A stretch of DNA of 64,000 bases from Oasisia sp. SBJ-2009. Its lineage: Eukaryota; Annelida; Polychaeta; Sabellida; Siboglinidae. The translations under genes were made by a program, and so were the position numbers. The stretch spans positions 32,593,377 through 32,657,376 of the forward strand of contig OZ024861.1 in the NCBI GenBank assembly GCA_964017155.1. The letters run 5' to 3'. Shown here in pieces: positions 62,050-64,000 of the stretch. The notes under the pieces were generated by a model that was given only the letters and a program-made list of their open reading frames with translations, was not told the origin of the DNA and did not search any database. Each line of letters starts with the position of its first letter. The stretch's first letter is position 1.

Positions 62050-64000
62050 GGAAATAAGGAGTAAAACAAGGAGCAATATCATTGTCAATGACACCACAGA
62101 TTTCACGGGAAAATGGGACAGCAAGAAATGGAGATGATTAGAAATTGGGATGGCCAGAATGATCAGTTGAAGCCCAGTCTTTTCCAAGCCAGCTTCATTT
62201 CATCGTCTGTTTCTTCCCCATGGCCCCAGTGGTCTGCCTCTTTCCTGTTGTTCAGGTGGTGTGCATTTTATACATTGTTACTTAACTTACTGTCCATGCA
62301 TCAAACACAGCCAAGTCATTTCCCTCTCTTGTGTCACTGATTTGATGATGTTGGTGTGTTTCCAGGTGTTCTTGGTAATCATTACCTGGTGCTGATATTG
62401 TGTAAATTGACATTGTGTCTGGCAGCTACACGCAATGACAACTATGACATCATTGTTCACCAACATTTCATTACCGCTGATTAGTATATCCATAATGAAT
62501 AAAACCTCTAGAAGTGTGCTATGATAATAAATGCCACTTTATGGATATGAACCAGAACACCCGTATTCCTGGTTAGACACGCAAGTGAAAGCACACCTTT
62601 AATTAATTACACGATCCAGAATGTGGTGTTACCACAGTATCTATTTATGCATAATTGCGGCATGATTTAATGCGGCCCCTCCCTCCCTCCCCCCACACAA
62701 TGTCGGTAAAAATCAATTGATCGTGTAAATCATTTGTTTTTATATACCATCAGTGTAATAAACACGCAGAACTGCATGGTGATTTCAACACTTGTTGGTT
62801 GATGTCACATGGCTCACCTTGGCCTGTTTCTCATTAAACCAGAGATTCAGGGAGGGACTGATACTTGTACAAAAAACAGACATGTGTCTGATGTGAGGGG
62901 GGTGGGTTGGAGTGATGTTGACAGTGTAACAGGGCGCAGATGGCCGGGAGATGTGAACCTGATGGTGAAGATGAGAGTTGAATACCTAATACACTGGTCC
63001 ATTAGATCGGAGTCGTTGAAGCATGACCTCTGGGGAGGCTGCAACATGTTTGACCAGGTGTGATGATGTCCCGATCACACACGATGGCAATCATTTTGTT
63101 GTCTTTATTAGGGCCTCGTGTTAGACCTTGGGTCTTGTAGCATTCTTGGAATTCTACACAGGTCTGCTACAGACTACACCACATGGATGCATTCAGTTCA
63201 GCTGTTGCCTAAAAGCCTTCCATCAAGAGACACGAAGTTGGCTATTTTGGTGGAACGGTATGGATGTTCAGTTACTGCTAAGTCCAGGCATGGCAGACAG
63301 AAAGTTATTTTGTGTCATGATAACAATGTTTGTGTTTTCATGCTACAAAATCTATGATGTTTATTTGTCATATCCACCTTTGGGCATATAAAACCAAAAT
63401 AAAGGTGTTTGTATAGACCTTCTATGTGACATCTGAATTATTTGTTGTAACAATAGAAAATATATCGGCTTTGGATAATAGATATTATTCAACTACTGCT
63501 TCCATAAGCTGCCATCTTTAACATGTTACATATTATTGCATTTCACCTGATCTCTGTTCAATCATAAAATCTGTCCAGTTGCTCAGATATCGAATAGTAC
63601 ATTTATTTTAGCATGATCGGTGTCTCAAGGAAAACAGCTTGATGTAAATGGACATTTTATATTCAACATATACTGCCATTCAAATGTGTTCTGATAAAAA
63701 CCAGTTAAACCATTATTAATGTTCATAATACAATTATTGATAGGTATGGCCAATACTGTTTCCTGTTTATGCTGTACGCATTAGTTTAAGGCAGTTATTG
63801 TCACCCGACATTAACAACGGGCCAATTGGGGTCAGTTCTCATTATTATGATTTGGGAAACTATAGAAAATCAATAACTTTTCTATTAAGATCGTGTAGGA
63901 TTTAATATAGCTGCCTAATAAATGTAAATGTTATAAATGTGCTACCATACCCACCCACCCATGCAACAACCAACAAGGGAAGCAATTATCACCAAATAAT
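62050..64000. other. non-coding, no recognised content
   Basis: Short ORFs only; no conserved protein, no array. A polyadenylation-like AATAAA lies at ~63399 on plus but is not tied to a gene. Confidence 0.5.

Overview
This is a eukaryotic (metazoan) genomic window dominated by one gene on the minus strand: a MICAL family gene (Molecule Interacting with CasL; FAD-dependent actin-oxidising monooxygenase). I joined 20 coding exons by conserved protein sequence, GT/AG sites and matching phases. They run from the start codon at 29555 down to position 1, where the gene leaves the window. The joined exons encode about 1,069 residues in order: FAD monooxygenase (residues ~1-525), calponin-homology (CH) domain (~532-645), basic linker, LIM domain (zinc ligands ~790-846), and an acidic Ser/Glu/Asp-rich region. 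The C-terminal MICAL coiled-coil (bMERB) region must lie to the left of the window. A candidate 5' UTR exon with a strong donor and a short uORF lies near 39257-39410, so the transcription unit may exceed 39 kb. Many short phased exons, large AT-rich introns, SINEs, LINE relics and very long simple repeats point to a marine invertebrate (lancelet or lophotrochozoan-like). I cannot name the species.

The most striking structure is how the minisatellites are placed inside this gene. At least seven tandem arrays start at an exon/intron junction of MICAL, and in several the repeat unit contains a copy of the splice site itself. They are: exon 2 acceptor (85-bp units that also copy the first codons of exon 2), exon 2 donor (46 bp), exon 5 donor (25 bp), exon 6 acceptor tract (22 bp), exon 9 donor (7 bp), exon 11 acceptor (19 bp) and the LIM-exon acceptor (about 39-48 bp, about 31 copies). 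In the four cases I translated (exon 2 acceptor, exon 2 donor, exon 5 donor, LIM acceptor), using a distal copy would bring in a premature stop. Each array is therefore a bank of decoy or 'poison' splice sites.

Layout: 1-29566, MICAL exons and introns with the arrays, a LINE 3' relic (9.3 kb), a dispersed 300-bp repeat next to a tRNA-type SINE (19.6-20.3 kb), a reverse SINE copy (26.9 kb) and a LINE C-terminal relic (27.6 kb). 29567-39256, putative first intron with a three-copy dispersed repeat and CA arrays. 39257-39450, candidate MICAL promoter and leader. 39450-51450, intergenic: AT, CA and GCAC arrays, a five-copy array carrying CACGTG E-boxes (44.75-45.05 kb), a decayed minus-strand LINE (45.5-47.1 kb), a (CCCT)~142/(TCTG)~62 compound satellite (48.1-49.0 kb) and a TATG array (49.8 kb). 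51470-52020, CpG-rich segment that may be a plus-strand promoter. 52020-64000, mostly non-coding, with a tRNA-derived SINE (54.8 kb), a second copy of the 300-bp repeat (58.3 kb), one possible plus-strand coding exon (59.5 kb) and a well-bounded 389-bp hAT-like MITE (61.66-62.04 kb).
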